A stretch of 64,000 nt of DNA from Bettongia penicillata ogilbyi (Eukaryota; Chordata; Mammalia; Diprotodontia; Potoroidae), in assembly GCA_023548195.1 (NCBI GenBank), contig JAJHZJ010000751.1, positions 1,802,501 to 1,866,500 on the forward strand, read 5' to 3'. Under the pieces are notes generated by a model. It did not search any database and was not told where the DNA came from. It was given only the letters and a program-made list of their open reading frames with translations. Position numbers and translations under genes: made by a program. This document shows, piece after piece, positions 42,226 through 52,029 of the stretch; within the stretch, counting starts at the first letter, position 1; each line of letters begins with the position of its first letter.

Positions 42226-42915
42226 TATGTGCCAAGCATTGTACTGTGCACTGAGGAAACAAAGACAGGTAAAAACAGGAGCTCATATTGTAATGGGGGA
42301 GACACTGTGTAGGCAGCTCTGTACAAACAGGATACATAAACAGGTAAAGGGAGAGAAAGAGAGGGAAAGAGGGAGAGGGAAGGAGGGGGAGAGAGACAGG
42401 CAGCTAGAAAGACAGACAGACAGATAGATAGTAAATTGGAGGTGATCTCAAATGGAAGGCATAAGTAGTAAGGAGAAAAGGTTGTTGCATGAGGTGAGAT
42501 GTTCAGGGAGACTGGAAGAAAATCAGGAAAGCCGGTAAGTGAAGACAAGGAAGGAGAGTGTTGTGGGCATGGAGGACCACCAGTGAAAATTCATGGAGTT
42601 GAGAAATGGGCTGTCTTATGGGAGGATCACCAAGGCCAGTGCCATTGGATCATGGAGCTTGTGGAAAGAGGAAAGGGGAGAAAGAGATCATGATAGGAAG
42701 GGGCCAGGTTATGGAAGACTTTAAAAACCAAACAGAATTTTCTGTTTGGCTTTGGAAATAATAAGGAGTTATTGATGTTTATTGAATAGGAGTGGGGGGA
42801 GGGGGTAAGAAAAAGAGTTCACATGGTCAGACCTATGCTTTGGGAAGCCCTCTTCGATAGTTGAATGGAGTGGGGAAAGACTTGTGGCAGGAAGACCAAC
42901 TAAAAGGCTAAAAAT
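42226..42915 (-). mobile_element. L2 LINE, antisense, with internal GA/GATA tract
   Basis: 'aatatgtgccaagcattgta' and 'ggagctcatattgtaatggg' lead to a purine-rich GAGG/GACA/GATA tract (42346-42432). Then come 'gcataagtagtaaggagaaa', 'ggggccaggttatggaagac', 'tattgatgtttattgaatag' and 'catggtcagacctatgcttt', in antisense L2 order. The 118-codon antisense frame is a translation of this mix. Confidence 0.85.
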
Positions 42916-42944
42916 AGGGATAATAAGAGGATCATAGAAAGATT

Positions 42945-43195
42945 GTGCAGTAGAAAAAGTGCTGGAGCCAGAGAACCTGAGATCAAATTCTGGTTCTGCC
43001 CTTTACTACCTATGATCTTATTCAAATGACCTATCCTATCTAGGTCTCAGTTTGCTCATTTGCAAAATGAAGGGCTTACAGACAGATGACCTTGCACTCA
43101 ACACAGTGTCTGACATTGCCTGGTAAATGTATGTTGACTGACTGACTGATCTCTAAGGTCCCTCCTATCTCTAAATCCATGATCCTACCTGTGGC
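42945..43195 (+). mobile_element. MIR-type SINE split by a 60-base L2 end
   Basis: The SINE starts 'agtagaaaaagtgctggagc' with core 'gtctcagtttgctcatttgc' and should continue with its 'ctaaggtccctcctatctct' end. Between 43091 and 43150 sits an L2 terminal segment ('acacagtgtctgacattgcc') ending in GACT repeats. Confidence 0.75.
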
Positions 43196-43224
43196 ACCTC
43201 CCTCACTCAGTTCTTGTAAAGCTC

Positions 43225-43380
43225 AAATGAGGTCATGAATATAATTAAGCCACTAAACTTCAGTTACCATCTTCATCTAGTCCAACCTCATGGTTTATAG
43301 ACTAGGAGACAAGAGGTCATTGCCCAAGGTCACTGAGCTGAAAGAGGTCAGAGTCAGAATTCAAACTCACTGTGTTTTAA
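43225..43380 (-). mobile_element. MIR-type SINE, antisense
   Basis: 'catctagtccaacctcatgg', 'cattgcccaaggtcactgag' and 'tcagaattcaaactcactgt' are in order. Confidence 0.85.
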
Positions 43381-44159
43381 TTTCTGGTTCATTGTTCATA
43401 TTTCTACCCAATTGATGTCTTTCTCTTTAGTGAGTTCTTTATTTATACCATTGTCACCTTTCCAGTGATTGATGGTAAATTTTAGAAAATTTTGCTCTGA
43501 AAGACTCATTCCAAGGAACCCTCTATTCACAGTGAACCCCTCAACTTTTTCCCCTAGGACAACAGAATTCTGCCCCTAAAGCAAAGCTGTATCTTGGGAG
43601 TATATTTATTTATGACTTATACCCTGTTTCACAAAAGGATTTGAGGAAAGAGTGTAAAAGGCAAAGGAAGAATGTAACAGTAGAGAGGTTACAGGTTATA
43701 AAGTTCTCTGGGGTGGCCTCTCATCTCCCTTGCTGTAAAATAAATAATCCATAAATCAACGGATGTCTCTGAGTGTCTGTGTATATGTGTGTTTAGGAAA
43801 GACCAAAGGTAGTAAGATAAGTTTAAAAATAAGGTTTGTAAGAGAAAATTTAAATCCATCCATATCCAGATCTAGAATCTAAATTTAAAAGAAAATGACA
43901 GTGACCCTTTGACTGTCATAGGAAATCCAGACCACACCTAAACCTGTTTTGTACTCTCCTCCCACCCACCTGTGGGGAATGATGGAGATGGGATTGTGTG
44001 GGTGGTGGAGATGAAGTAATGTAACAGTGTCCTGTAGCTCCCACGAATGGAATGGGGGAGGTGAGGGAAATTCTTTCAAGGGCTTGAAAGAAACAAATGT
44101 TTTTTAGGTTCTTGCCCGGTATTAACGACTTGGGGGTAGTGGATTGTAAACTCAATGCA
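43381..44159. other. single-copy non-coding DNA
   Basis: No element recognised. Antisense frames of 64-79 codons around 43885-44155 are His/Pro-rich with no domain. Confidence 0.35.
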
Positions 44160-44625
44160 AGTCAACATGAGTGATCAGAAGAGACTTTCAGAGAGGCTGT
44201 GTCCAGGACAACAGAGACGATTGTTCGATTGCACTGTGCCCTGGCCAGACCACATTTGGAGGAAGGTGTTTGGTTCTGGGCATCCTATTTAAGAAGGAGG
44301 CAGCAAGGAACAATGACTTCCTAATGGAAGATAACCATAAGAGTGAAGGCCCTCAAGATCATGCCCTTTGAGAAACTATCAGAGGAATGGAGAAGGGTAG
44401 CCTGACAAAAAATAGTGATGAGGGGTGTGGTGAGTAAACATAATAGTTGTGTCCAAGTATTTAGAGGACTCTCCTTTGGGGAGAGGAAGAAGACTTTTGT
44501 TACTTGGGCCTTGAGGGTCTACCCTACTGGGAGCTATGGGAGCAAGTTGCAAAGAGACCAAAGTAGGTTTGATATACACAGAGAAACAACACAGGGAAGC
44601 CTGGGATGCTCTCCCAGGACTCTAA
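44160..44625 (+). mobile_element. CR1/L3 LINE 3' region, sense
   Basis: 'gccctggccagaccacattt', 'ggtgtttggttctgggcatc', 'gaaggccctcaagatcatgc', 'gtgtccaagtatttagagga' and 'gagcaagttgcaaagagacc' appear in the order of a CR1/L3 3' coding end. It is the longest CR1 copy here and the sense counterpart of the 10 kb copies. The 124-codon frame starting at 44415 is its decayed remnant. Confidence 0.8.
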
Positions 44626-44727
44626 AAGGGCCCCTAGCTCTTGACCCTTGCTGGCAGCCAACTCTGGGATTACAGAAATCGAGGTTTAAAGCTAGAAAGG
44701 GGACAGGAATAATCATTTACAAAGCAC

Positions 44728-45010
44728 TTGCTTCTGCTGTTGTCATGCGTCCTTCATTCTCAAAGAGGACCATGACATCAGGAATGTGATGTCTTGACTT
44801 GGAAGTGAATTGGATTTAGGTGAGGGAGGGCTGTGCAAAGTCAGCAGCCTCACCTTCTCTTCTGGAGCCATCTGGGTCCAGTGGCAAGATATAGGTCAGG
44901 ATAAGTGGAGATGGCCCAGGATACCTTTTTAAGCTAAGATCTTTCTTTGGTCTCAGTTTAACTGAGGCAATGCCCATTCAGTGATTAAGCTAGGTAAGAA
45001 ATGAGGCAAA
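44728..45010 (-). mobile_element. RTE-tailed SINE, antisense
   Basis: It begins with the tail complement 'gtccttcattctcaaagagg' and 'accatgacatcaggaatgtg'. It continues 'gaattggatttaggtgaggg', 'ccatctgggtccagtggcaa' and 'ggatacctttttaagctaag', and reaches about 45010. It is longer than the deleted sense copy at 21.4 kb. The shared start with the RTE LINE at 50.4 kb points to mobilisation by that LINE. Confidence 0.75.
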
Positions 45011-45011
45011 G

Positions 45012-45240
45012 AATGACCTCTTTTGTCAAGAGCCAGGCACTGTGCTAAGTACTTTACAAATACTATCTCCCTTGATTATGTCAATCAACCTTAGAGCTTA
45101 TCCAGGCTAATCCCTCATTTTGCAGAGGGTAAAACTGAATCCAAGGCAATGACTTGCCCAAGGTCATATAGTTAACATATAGATGACTGAGGCAGGATTC
45201 AAACCCAGGTCTTCTGACTACAAATTTAGCCCAATTTTTT
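45012..45240 (-). mobile_element. MIR/Ther-type SINE, antisense, full length
   Basis: 'gccaggcactgtgctaagta', 'cctcattttgcagagggtaa' and 'aatgacttgcccaaggtcat' lead to the head 'cccaattttttctacac'. Its head side continues into the duplicated block. Confidence 0.9.
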
Positions 45241-45330
45241 CTACACTAGGAAAGAAAAGTCAAAAGCTCAGATGATGCTTCTGAAGATGTTCCAGATAAG
45301 CAGCTGAGTGACATAGATGAGATTTCTGTG
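45241..45330 (+). repeat. local duplication, copy A
   Basis: These 90 bases align without gaps to 47161-47250, with about 69 identical positions. Each copy directly follows the head of an antisense MIR that also aligns, so the duplicated unit includes SINE and flank. Confidence 0.7.
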
Positions 45331-45604
45331 ATATATGTGCTTTCTTAGAATGTTGCACAAGCATCTGAAGAGCTAAGTACATTTCTTAGTGATGACATTC
45401 TCAGGTGCCAGCACAGCCCAAAATACAGAGAGAATCACAGAGACCTTGAGGCCCTGGAGAAATCATCGATTGGTAAGACCATGGCTAAGCCACCCCAGAA
45501 AGCTGAGCATTTTTCCTGATCAAGGGCTTGAAGAGACCAGGATGCACAAGCTCCCTGAATATCTGCCTGTGATCATCAGCCCTGCGTTCTGCCTTTGTGT
45601 TTCT
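45331..45604. other. no identified feature
   Basis: Mixed DNA; a 74-codon frame (45389-45613) has no recognisable product. Confidence 0.3.
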
Positions 45605-45700
45605 AAGATATAATTCATTTTTGTATAGACTGTATCTCTCTGTGTCAATGTTACCACCTTTCTATCAGACCGTAAGTCCCTTGAATGCATAGATGTGCTC
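45605..45700 (+). mobile_element. L2 LINE terminal region, sense, truncated
   Basis: 'catttttgtatagactgtat' and 'agaccgtaagtcccttgaat' with 'gcatagatgtgctc' form the L2 stretch just before its end, which is replaced by the pyrimidine tract. Confidence 0.65.
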
Positions 45701-45985
45701 ATTTCTTTTTCTCTTCTTCTCTTTCTTCCTTCTTTCCTCCCTCACTCCTTCTCCTTTTCTTCCTTCCTTCCTTCCTTCCTTCCTTCCTTTCTTTCTTTCT
45801 TTTTCTTTCTTTCTTTCTTTTTCTTTCTTTCTCTTTCTCTCTTTCTTTCCCTCTTTCTTTCTCTTTCTTTCCTTCCCTTTCTTTCTCTCTGTATCTCTTT
45901 TTCTCCCCACCCCCTCTCTCTCCATCTCTCCATCTGTGTGTGTGTGTCTCTATCTGTCTTTCTGTGTGTCTCTCTCACCCCATCA
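45700..45985. repeat. long pyrimidine tract: (CCTT)n, (CTTT)n, (TC)n, (TG)n
   Basis: About 285 bases of almost pure C and T, changing from TTCC to TTTC to TCTC, then short TG and TCTG runs. It gives 78-128 codon frames on both strands rich in Phe/Leu/Ser or Lys/Arg/Glu. Confidence 0.97.
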
Positions 45986-46434
45986 TAATTAATGCTTTTG
46001 ATGCCCAGGACAGTTCATTTGATGGAAGTGAAGAAACTTTGCCCTTTATGGGGAGAAATGGTGATCTCTAAGATAGCACAAGACCTCTGATGGGGAGGCT
46101 GCTACTGAACACAGCTGGAGGCTCAGTGAAACTGAATGTGCTTCAGAGACCCTCACTTGAGGATGGCCATGGCAGAGGGGGAAAAGGTGTCATGTTAGCT
46201 ACCTAATTTAACTATTTAAGTATTATTATTGACAATGGGACACTAGGTCTAGTGGTTTCTACATGACATAAGTTTTGGGGTTTTTTCCCTTATACTGCTG
46301 AATGCTGTCATTGCCCTCTACATTTTGGCATGCAGAAACAAAGCCCCAGTTGTCCTGTCCTCCTTGTGACTCTGTCCTCCAGAACCCAGCACAATGTCCT
46401 GAACAAAGTGGGCAGCTGGCAGTCAGGTGGTAAA
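45986..46434. other. no identified feature
   Basis: Moderate-GC DNA without a recognised repeat or frame. Confidence 0.3.
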
Positions 46435-46812
46435 CAAATATTGACTAAGAAGTTGGTTTGTGCCAGGCCCTGTCTTAAGAGTTAAGGACACAAAGAAAGG
46501 GAAGAACTGGTTCCTTCCCTCAGGGAGCTCACATTCCAGTGGAAGAGACAACATGCAAATGACCATGTCCAGACATGATACATACAGCACACACTGGCAT
46601 TGTCTGAGAGGGAAGGCGCCAGCATTGAAAGGGATTGAGAAAGGCTTTTTGCAAAAAAGTGAGATTCTAGCTGAAACTTGAAGGAAGCTGGTAGGTGAAG
46701 ACAAGGAGGGAAAAGCATTCCAGGCATGGGGAGCAGCCAGTGAAAATGAACCGACCTGAAGATGGAGTGGCTTATGGGACAGTCAGGCATAGCAATTTCA
46801 TGGAGATGAAGT
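46435..46812 (-). mobile_element. L2 LINE 3' region, antisense
   Basis: 'gtttgtgccaggccctgtct', 'cctcagggagctcacattcc', 'gattgagaaaggctttttgc' and 'gcattccaggcatggggagc' with 'agccagtgaaaatga' are in order. The 93-113 codon antisense frames are its remnants. Confidence 0.9.
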
Positions 46813-46817
46813 GAAGT

Positions 46818-47064
46818 CAACAAGGTGGTGCAGTGGATAGAGTGCTAGGCTTGCAATCAGGAAAACCTGAGCACAAATCCAGCCTCAGATATTTATTAGC
46901 TGTGTGACCCTGGGCAAGTCACTTAATCCTGTTTGCCTCAGTTTCTCATCTGTAAAATGGGCTAGAGAAGGACATGGCAAACCACACTAGCATCTTTGCC
47001 AACAAAACCCCAAATGGGGTCACGAAGAGTCAGGCATGACTGGAAACAGCTCAGTAACAAGGAG
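46818..47064 (+). mobile_element. MAR1-type marsupial SINE, full length
   Basis: 'gtggtgcagtggatagagtg', 'tgtgaccctgggcaagtcac', 'gctagagaaggacatggcaa' and 'ggtcacgaagagtcaggcat'. It lies at the junction between an L2 and duplicated copy B. 'aacaagg' flanks both ends and may be the target-site duplication. Confidence 0.95.
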
Positions 47065-47160
47065 GTGAAATGGCTTGTCCAAGTTGGAGAACTGGCAAAT
47101 AACTGACTGACTCAGGATTCCAACTCATAACCTCTGACTTCAATTTCTGCTCAATTTCTT
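47065..47160 (-). mobile_element. MIR-type SINE, antisense, cut by MAR1
   Basis: 'gaggtgaaatggcttgtcca' and 'ctcaggattccaactcataa' are the head half. The 3' half is absent. Confidence 0.75.
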
Positions 47161-47250
47161 CTACACCAGGGATGAAAAGTCAGTAGTCCTAATGATGCTT
47201 ATGAAGATATCCAAAATAAGAAGCTGAGTGAAATGGATGTGACTTTTATG
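47161..47250 (+). repeat. local duplication, copy B
   Basis: It pairs with 45241-45330, 1.92 kb away in direct orientation. Similarity ends near 47250. Confidence 0.7.
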
Positions 47251-47649
47251 GTAAACACAATTTTTCACAGAAATATCGTGATGCACCAAATCATGGTTTT
47301 CAGACTTTTAATTACACAGAAAAAGTTTTATTGCTTATGGACTCCCTGTCCCCTGTCCCACACCACCACTATTAAAAAAAAATCAGTTATAATATTTTTA
47401 AATGGTTATATAAACTTTTGATTGCTTAAAAAGAAAGGGAAAAAAATTCTTCAAACAGATTAAACCCTTGGTGATTCTACCCGGCTAAGTTCTCTTTCCC
47501 CTACAGGTAAGATCAGTTCCCAAGATATCAGACCTCAGCATTCTTTGAACTCTTTGTACCTAGACCAGTGTTAGTGTAGAAAAAGGGCAAAGGGTGAACA
47601 AAGTGGCAAAACAGGAAAGGTTATGAGGCCCAACGAGGAGAGTGAACAC
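47251..47649. other. no identified feature
   Basis: AT-rich with an A9 run; a 62-codon frame at 47233-47421 has no domain. Confidence 0.35.
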
Positions 47650-47900
47650 TTGGCAGTGCTCACTGTCATAAAGATCACCCATGTAATCCATTATACTTCT
47701 GTAGGTAGACCGGCAACCATGACCTCATTTATTCCTTACAACAACCCCTTTGAGTTTCATAGGGGCAAGTATTGTCCAGACTTAACAGGATGGGAAGCTG
47801 AGACATAGAAAGGCTAAATGAGAAGGGTAAAGGCACGTAGTTTAAAAACAGAGCTGGTCCTTCATCTTGGCATTTATTCCAATGTCTTTTGTATTCTACT
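47650..47900 (-). mobile_element. MIR/Ther-type SINE, antisense, decayed
   Basis: 'acctcatttattccttacaa', 'caacccctttgagtttcata', 'gatgggaagctgagacatag' and 'ccaatgtcttttgtattcta' are in order. Confidence 0.75.
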
Positions 47901-48282
47901 AGAGGGCCCCCACGCTGGGTGATGTGGGACTATAGCTCTTCAGGTTTCTCCCTCCTGCACTGGGTGGGTGGACTAGACCTGAACAATCTTCTTTCCACCA
48001 CTAATTCTTCCAATTCCCTTTCTTCTTCGAGAGAAGGGGAAAAGGGAAAGGGGATCAGTATTTCTTAAGCCCCTACAACATTCTGAGCACTGTGCTAAAT
48101 GCTACAAATAAGATTTCATTTGATCATTCATAGCAAACCAATCAAAGGAACCAGATTAAAATGTAATTGGGAAATGCTTGACAAAATAAATAAAAATATA
48201 ACACAAATAGCTAATGCTAATTTTTGGTTTCCTAAATCAATGCCCTGCAGGGATCCATTTCTATTCAAATTCAACACCACTA
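47901..48282. other. mixed DNA with short L2/MIR-like end
   Basis: At 48055-48115 'taagcccctacaacattctg' and 'agcactgtgctaaatgctac' look like an antisense L2 or Ther end. The rest is unassigned. Confidence 0.5.
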
Positions 48283-48580
48283 GTTTAGCCTTGGGTAAGA
48301 CTCTTGGGGGTGACTCCAAGAACTTCTGGGAATTGGCAAAGGAACATGGGTCATTTTCTATTTGATGTGAGTTACTTAGCATCTTGTACCTTTTGGACTG
48401 TTTCCAGTGTCCATGCTAGCTTGATTTCAAGAATAAGTTCTCTAGTACACCTAGGTACTCTTATAGTGCAAATAATGAATACCTTTAATCAGTTGTATTT
48501 CAGTTGTTACCAGTGGTTTAGTCTTGGACAAGGTGCTTGGGGAGACTCCAAGCACTTCTGGGAATTAGCAATGGATCATA
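48283..48580 (+). repeat. direct repeat pair 233 bases apart
   Basis: Bases 48283-48350 and 48516-48580 are similar: both contain 'actccaag.acttctgggaatt.gcaa' after 'gttta'/'cttgg' segments. Weaker similarity upstream suggests two diverged tandem units of about 230 bases. No known family is recognised. Confidence 0.6.
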
Positions 48581-48974
48581 GCGGTGGAGAAAATTTTTGT
48601 CCAAATTCTCTCTAGGGTAGCACAATTCTGGACCTCATAGATCCAGTACCTTTTTTTAAAAAAACATTCTAGAATCTAAGAATTTGATTACTAGGAAGGA
48701 TCTCAGGGGACACACGGTCCAACCCATACACAAAAGGAATTCTCACTATGGATGTATAAGGAAAAATATCCCCTACCCATGTCAATTAGCAAAGGAAATG
48801 GCTGTTCTTATTCTAACTACTAATATTTTGTACTCAAAAAAAGGAGTTAAATTAAAATCTGGAGTAGCTGCTTGATTAACTGCTCATTGATTGAATGAAT
48901 GACTGCAGCAGAATCAATATCAGTACCCTGAACTATGGGAACAGGCGAAGAAATTTTAAGTCATAGTAAAGAAT
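48581..48974. other. no identified feature
   Basis: Mixed DNA. A weak CR1/MIR-like stretch lies around 48660-48740 ('gaaggatctcaggggacaca'). Confidence 0.35.
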
Positions 48975-49185
48975 ATGCAACAACATAGGATTACAGAAGG
49001 CTTGTAAGGGACCTTCAAGGTTATCTAGTTCACACTTTACATTTTGGAGATGAGAAATCTCAGATTCCGAGAAGTTGAGCAGTTTGCCCAGGGCCACACA
49101 GTTGATAAGGGTCAGGGGCAGGATTAGAATCCATCTTTTCCTTCCTCTATGCCCAGCACCCAATCTATTATGCCATGTTGGATCG
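48975..49185 (-). mobile_element. MIR-type SINE, antisense
   Basis: 'tgtaagggaccttcaaggtt', 'gagcagtttgcccagggcca' and 'gcacccaatctattatgcca' are in order. Confidence 0.9.
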
Positions 49186-49189
49186 TAGA

Positions 49190-49385
49190 TCTGAATCTGG
49201 AAAAGAAGTTAAAAGATCAACTAATCCAACATGTTACTAGCTGCATGAGATTTAACAGATGAAGACCAAGGCCTGGAGAGGCCAATGACTTGGCCAAGGT
49301 CGTACGTACAGTAAGTAGCGAGCCTGGATCTAAACACAGATCTTGTTGGACTCCAAGTTCATTCTGTTTTCACCATAGCGTGTTG
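49190..49385 (-). mobile_element. MIR-type SINE, antisense
   Basis: 'aagatcaactaatccaacat', 'aatgacttggccaaggtcgt' and 'gatcttgttggactccaagt' are in order. It is in tandem with the previous copy. Confidence 0.85.
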
Positions 49386-49389
49386 CTTG

Positions 49390-49605
49390 CTTTGGTGTGG
49401 TATGATGAAAAATGTGCTTGATTTGAATCCAGAGAATCTGGATTCAAATCCTATCTTTGCTGTTGAATATCTGTTTGACCTTGGCAGATCTCTCTAGGCC
49501 TCAGTTTACTTATCATTATTTCCCTAAAGTTTGAGAGGAATGGACAAGACGACTTCTAAGATGCCTTCCAGTTCTAAGTCTATGATCCTGTGATGGAAAT
49601 GTATT
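49390..49605 (+). mobile_element. MIR-type SINE, sense, with internal inverted repeat
   Basis: It shows 'ggcctcagtttacttatcat' and 'aagatgccttccagttctaa'. In the head, 49420-49432 (GATTTGAATCCAG) and 49438-49450 are perfect inverted copies across a 5-base loop. It lies head to head with the copy at 49190. Confidence 0.85.
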
Positions 49606-49654
49606 ACAGCTAGGTTCTAATTTGTGTGCATAATGAATCCCTTGTGGATTATTT

Positions 49655-49835
49655 CCAAATTATCCTGTAAATATAGCTTGTATGTGTGCAGTTGTTTGAA
49701 CGTTGTCTCCCTGCACTGACTTACGGAAACAGGGACCATCTTTTACCTCTCTTCGTATCCCCACTGCTTGTTTATCACAGTGTCTGGCACCTAGTGGTAG
49801 ACAATAAATGTTTATTACTGACTGATTAGTCCCAT
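49655..49835 (+). mobile_element. L2 LINE 3' end, sense
   Basis: 'ttgtctccctgcactgactt', 'gaaacagggaccatctttta' and 'agtgtctggcacctagtggt' lead to an ACTGACTGATT end. Confidence 0.85.
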
Positions 49836-50035
49836 TATTTGAATTTATATTGCATATTTCCTTTGGGTTGGAATCAGCTACTATGTTTTACATTTGAATA
49901 CATGCAAACCACTTAAGGATATTCATTATTTGCCCTAAAGGAAAACTAGGTATACCACAGAACTTATTCTTGAAATCAAGGGGGCATGAATTTTGGAAAC
50001 AATCCAAAAAACCAAGTAAATATTATCAATTGACC
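49836..50035. other. no identified feature
   Basis: AT-rich linker; nothing recognised. Confidence 0.3.
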
Positions 50036-50372
50036 AACCAATAAATATTCATTGAGCATAAATACCAGACACTGTGCTGAGCACTAGGACAAAAAGGAAA
50101 TAGTTTCTGCCCCTCAAAATGCTTACATTCTACTAGGAAAAAATTTCATGACTTTATATTACAGTATCCCCAAGGATGGATGCAAAATGAGAGAAATACT
50201 TTTTGAAAAATCATCAACCAATAAATATTTATTAAGCACCTACTGTGTGCCAAGCACTGTGTTAAGTGCAAGGGTTACAAAAACAGTCGAAGAAAGTCCC
50301 AGTCTTCAAGGACCTCATCATCTAATGGTGGAGACAAATGCCCACATGCAAATAAGCTATAAACAGGATTGG
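50036..50372 (-). mobile_element. two L2 LINE 3' ends, antisense
   Basis: The terminus occurs twice: at 50036-50155 ('atattcattgagcataaata', 'aaaatgcttacattctacta') and again at 50210-50372 ('atttattaagcacctactgt', 'gccaagcactgtgttaagtg'). The second is the left part of the copy split by the RTE fragment. Confidence 0.85.
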
Positions 50373-50374
50373 TT

Positions 50375-50785
50375 TGGGTTTGGCTGTCCTTCATTCTCAA
50401 AGAGGACCAAAATGACATCGCTCTGTTAAAGTCAACTTATAGTGTGCCTGCCTGTGGCTGATCAGAGGGATATGAGCCAGAATGCTCTACCACAGGTTGG
50501 GCACAAATACTTCACATGAACATTTGGAGTGTGTTCTGTAAATTTGTGCACATCTCCCATTTCTTTTGGGCTTCTTAAATTCTGCTTTGCTCATGGAGCC
50601 CGGCACTTTCTCTGATGAGGGCACACCATGCTAGGTGATCCTTTGTCATCACACTGACTTTGTCAGTGTCTCCCATCTCACATAATCAATTCAAAAGTCC
50701 TTAAGAGAGACCTTGAGAGTGTCCTTGTATTGCTTTTTCTGACCACCATGTGAGTGCTTGCCCTATGGGAGTTCTCCATATGTAG
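50375..50785 (-). mobile_element. RTE-type LINE 3' end with zinc-finger remnant, antisense
   Basis: On the minus strand, 50744-50694 reads 'GQKKQYKDTLKVSLKDF', a basic patch typical of the region after the RT domain in some non-LTR elements. Frame-shifted further on, 50503-50480 reads 'CPTCGRAF', the start of a C2H2-type finger. Several stops and at least one frameshift break it. The 3' end 'tcctctttgagaatgaagga' matches the tail of the SINEs at 21.4 and 44.7 kb. It is inserted in an L2. Confidence 0.75.
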
Positions 50786-51215
50786 GATAATAATTAACAA
50801 AAGGAAGGCACCTAGGATAGGCTTCCTGTAGAAGCTAGGACTTGAAGCAAGTCAGGGAAACCAGGAAACAGAGATAAGGAGAGAGAGAGAGCATTCCACA
50901 CATGGGGGATAGATAGCCAGAGAAAATGCCCTGAGGCAGTAGTGTCCTGTGTGAAGGACAACAGAGCCAGTGTCACTGCATTGCACAATGTAAGGAAAGG
51001 GAGGATGTGCAAGTTGTAAGAAAACTGGAAAATGGGAAAGGCCTAGTTTATGAAGGGCTTTGAATGTCCAGTAAAGGATTTTGTGTTTGATTCTGGAGGT
51101 TGATAGAGAGCCACTGGAGTTTATTGAGGAGAGGGGCAACATGGTCAGACTAGCATATTAAGGAAAATCACTTTATTGGCTGAATGGAGAATAGACAGGG
51201 ATAGAGAGATTTGTA
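50786..51215 (-). mobile_element. L2 LINE, antisense, continuation
   Basis: 'aggcacctaggataggcttc', 'gcattccacacatgggggat', 'gaagggctttgaatgtccag' and 'agagccactggagtttattg' continue the L2 begun at 50210. The 96-codon antisense frame is its decayed coding end. Confidence 0.9.
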
Positions 51216-51459
51216 GCAGTTAGTGACTAGCCTCAGCTCAAGACATCCAAGGCAAAAAGTGAAATTGCCCCTTTTATTCTAATAGGGGAGAAATGGAGAA
51301 AGATATAATAAAAATTTTAAAAAAGACACTTCAGTTTCTATCCACAATGAGTTTGCAGTTTAACTAGTAATACCCAATACTGACCACTGAAACGGATTAA
51401 GGAGCACTTACAAAGCCATATATATATATAAATGAAAATCCTTCCACTGGTAATGAGCT
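51216..51459. other. no identified feature
   Basis: AT-rich with a short (TA)n near 51420; nothing else. Confidence 0.35.
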
Positions 51460-51595
51460 CCCCACTAGGTTAAGAGTTCCTTGAGAGCAAGGATTTGTCT
51501 TTTGACCCCTTTTTTTTTTTGTATCCCAACTGCTTAACACTGTGCCTGACACATATAGTAGATTAACAAATGTTTATTGACTATCTGAGGAATGG
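51460..51595 (+). mobile_element. L2 LINE 3' end, sense, with T-run
   Basis: 'aagagttccttgagagcaag', a T10 run, 'ttaacactgtgcctgacaca' and 'aacaaatgtttattgacta'. Confidence 0.85.
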
Positions 51596-51621
51596 CTACT
51601 TTATGACTCTATTGCAATTCC

Positions 51622-52028
51622 AATTTAACCCAATACAACAAACATTCATTAAGTTCTTATTTTGTGAAAAGAACCATGCTAGAGATCTAAAATTAGAAGA
51701 AAAAAATGAATAGTACCTGACTTCAGGAAGCTTACTTTGTACTGTTGGGGGGAGGTACAAATAGTCAAAAATAACATAGAAAATATGCAATTAAAGAGCG
51801 GTCCAAAGTGCTCAACAAAAGTTGGAGTTTGGAGAAAATACTTTGGAGGGGATAAGGAGGAGAAGTCTAGAGGTAATAGAAATAGTTCACCTGAGCTGAA
51901 GCTTGACAGGAGAGAAAGACCTGAAAATTATGAATGATGAAGGAATTATATTCCATGCAAGCGGGAGAAGTTTTGCTAAAACAGAGTTGAAATTAAGTCA
52001 AATCAACAAGCATTTATTGAACTATCAA
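51622..52028 (-). mobile_element. L2 LINE, antisense, two termini
   Basis: It runs 'tacaacaaacattcattaag', 'ctgacttcaggaagcttact' and 'acctgagctgaagcttgaca'. At 52003-52028 a new L2 start ('aacaagcatttattgaacta') is cut by a SINE and resumes at 52300. Confidence 0.75.
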
Positions 52029-52029
52029 G

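Noticed and set aside
44534..44789. Frames around the CR1/L3 copy as a gene
   Set aside because: The DNA matches a CR1/L3 3' end and then an RTE-tailed SINE; the frames are relics.
45665..46071. Ser/Phe/Leu-rich and Lys/Arg/Glu-rich frames
   Set aside because: They are translations of the CCTT/CTTT/TC tract in all frames.
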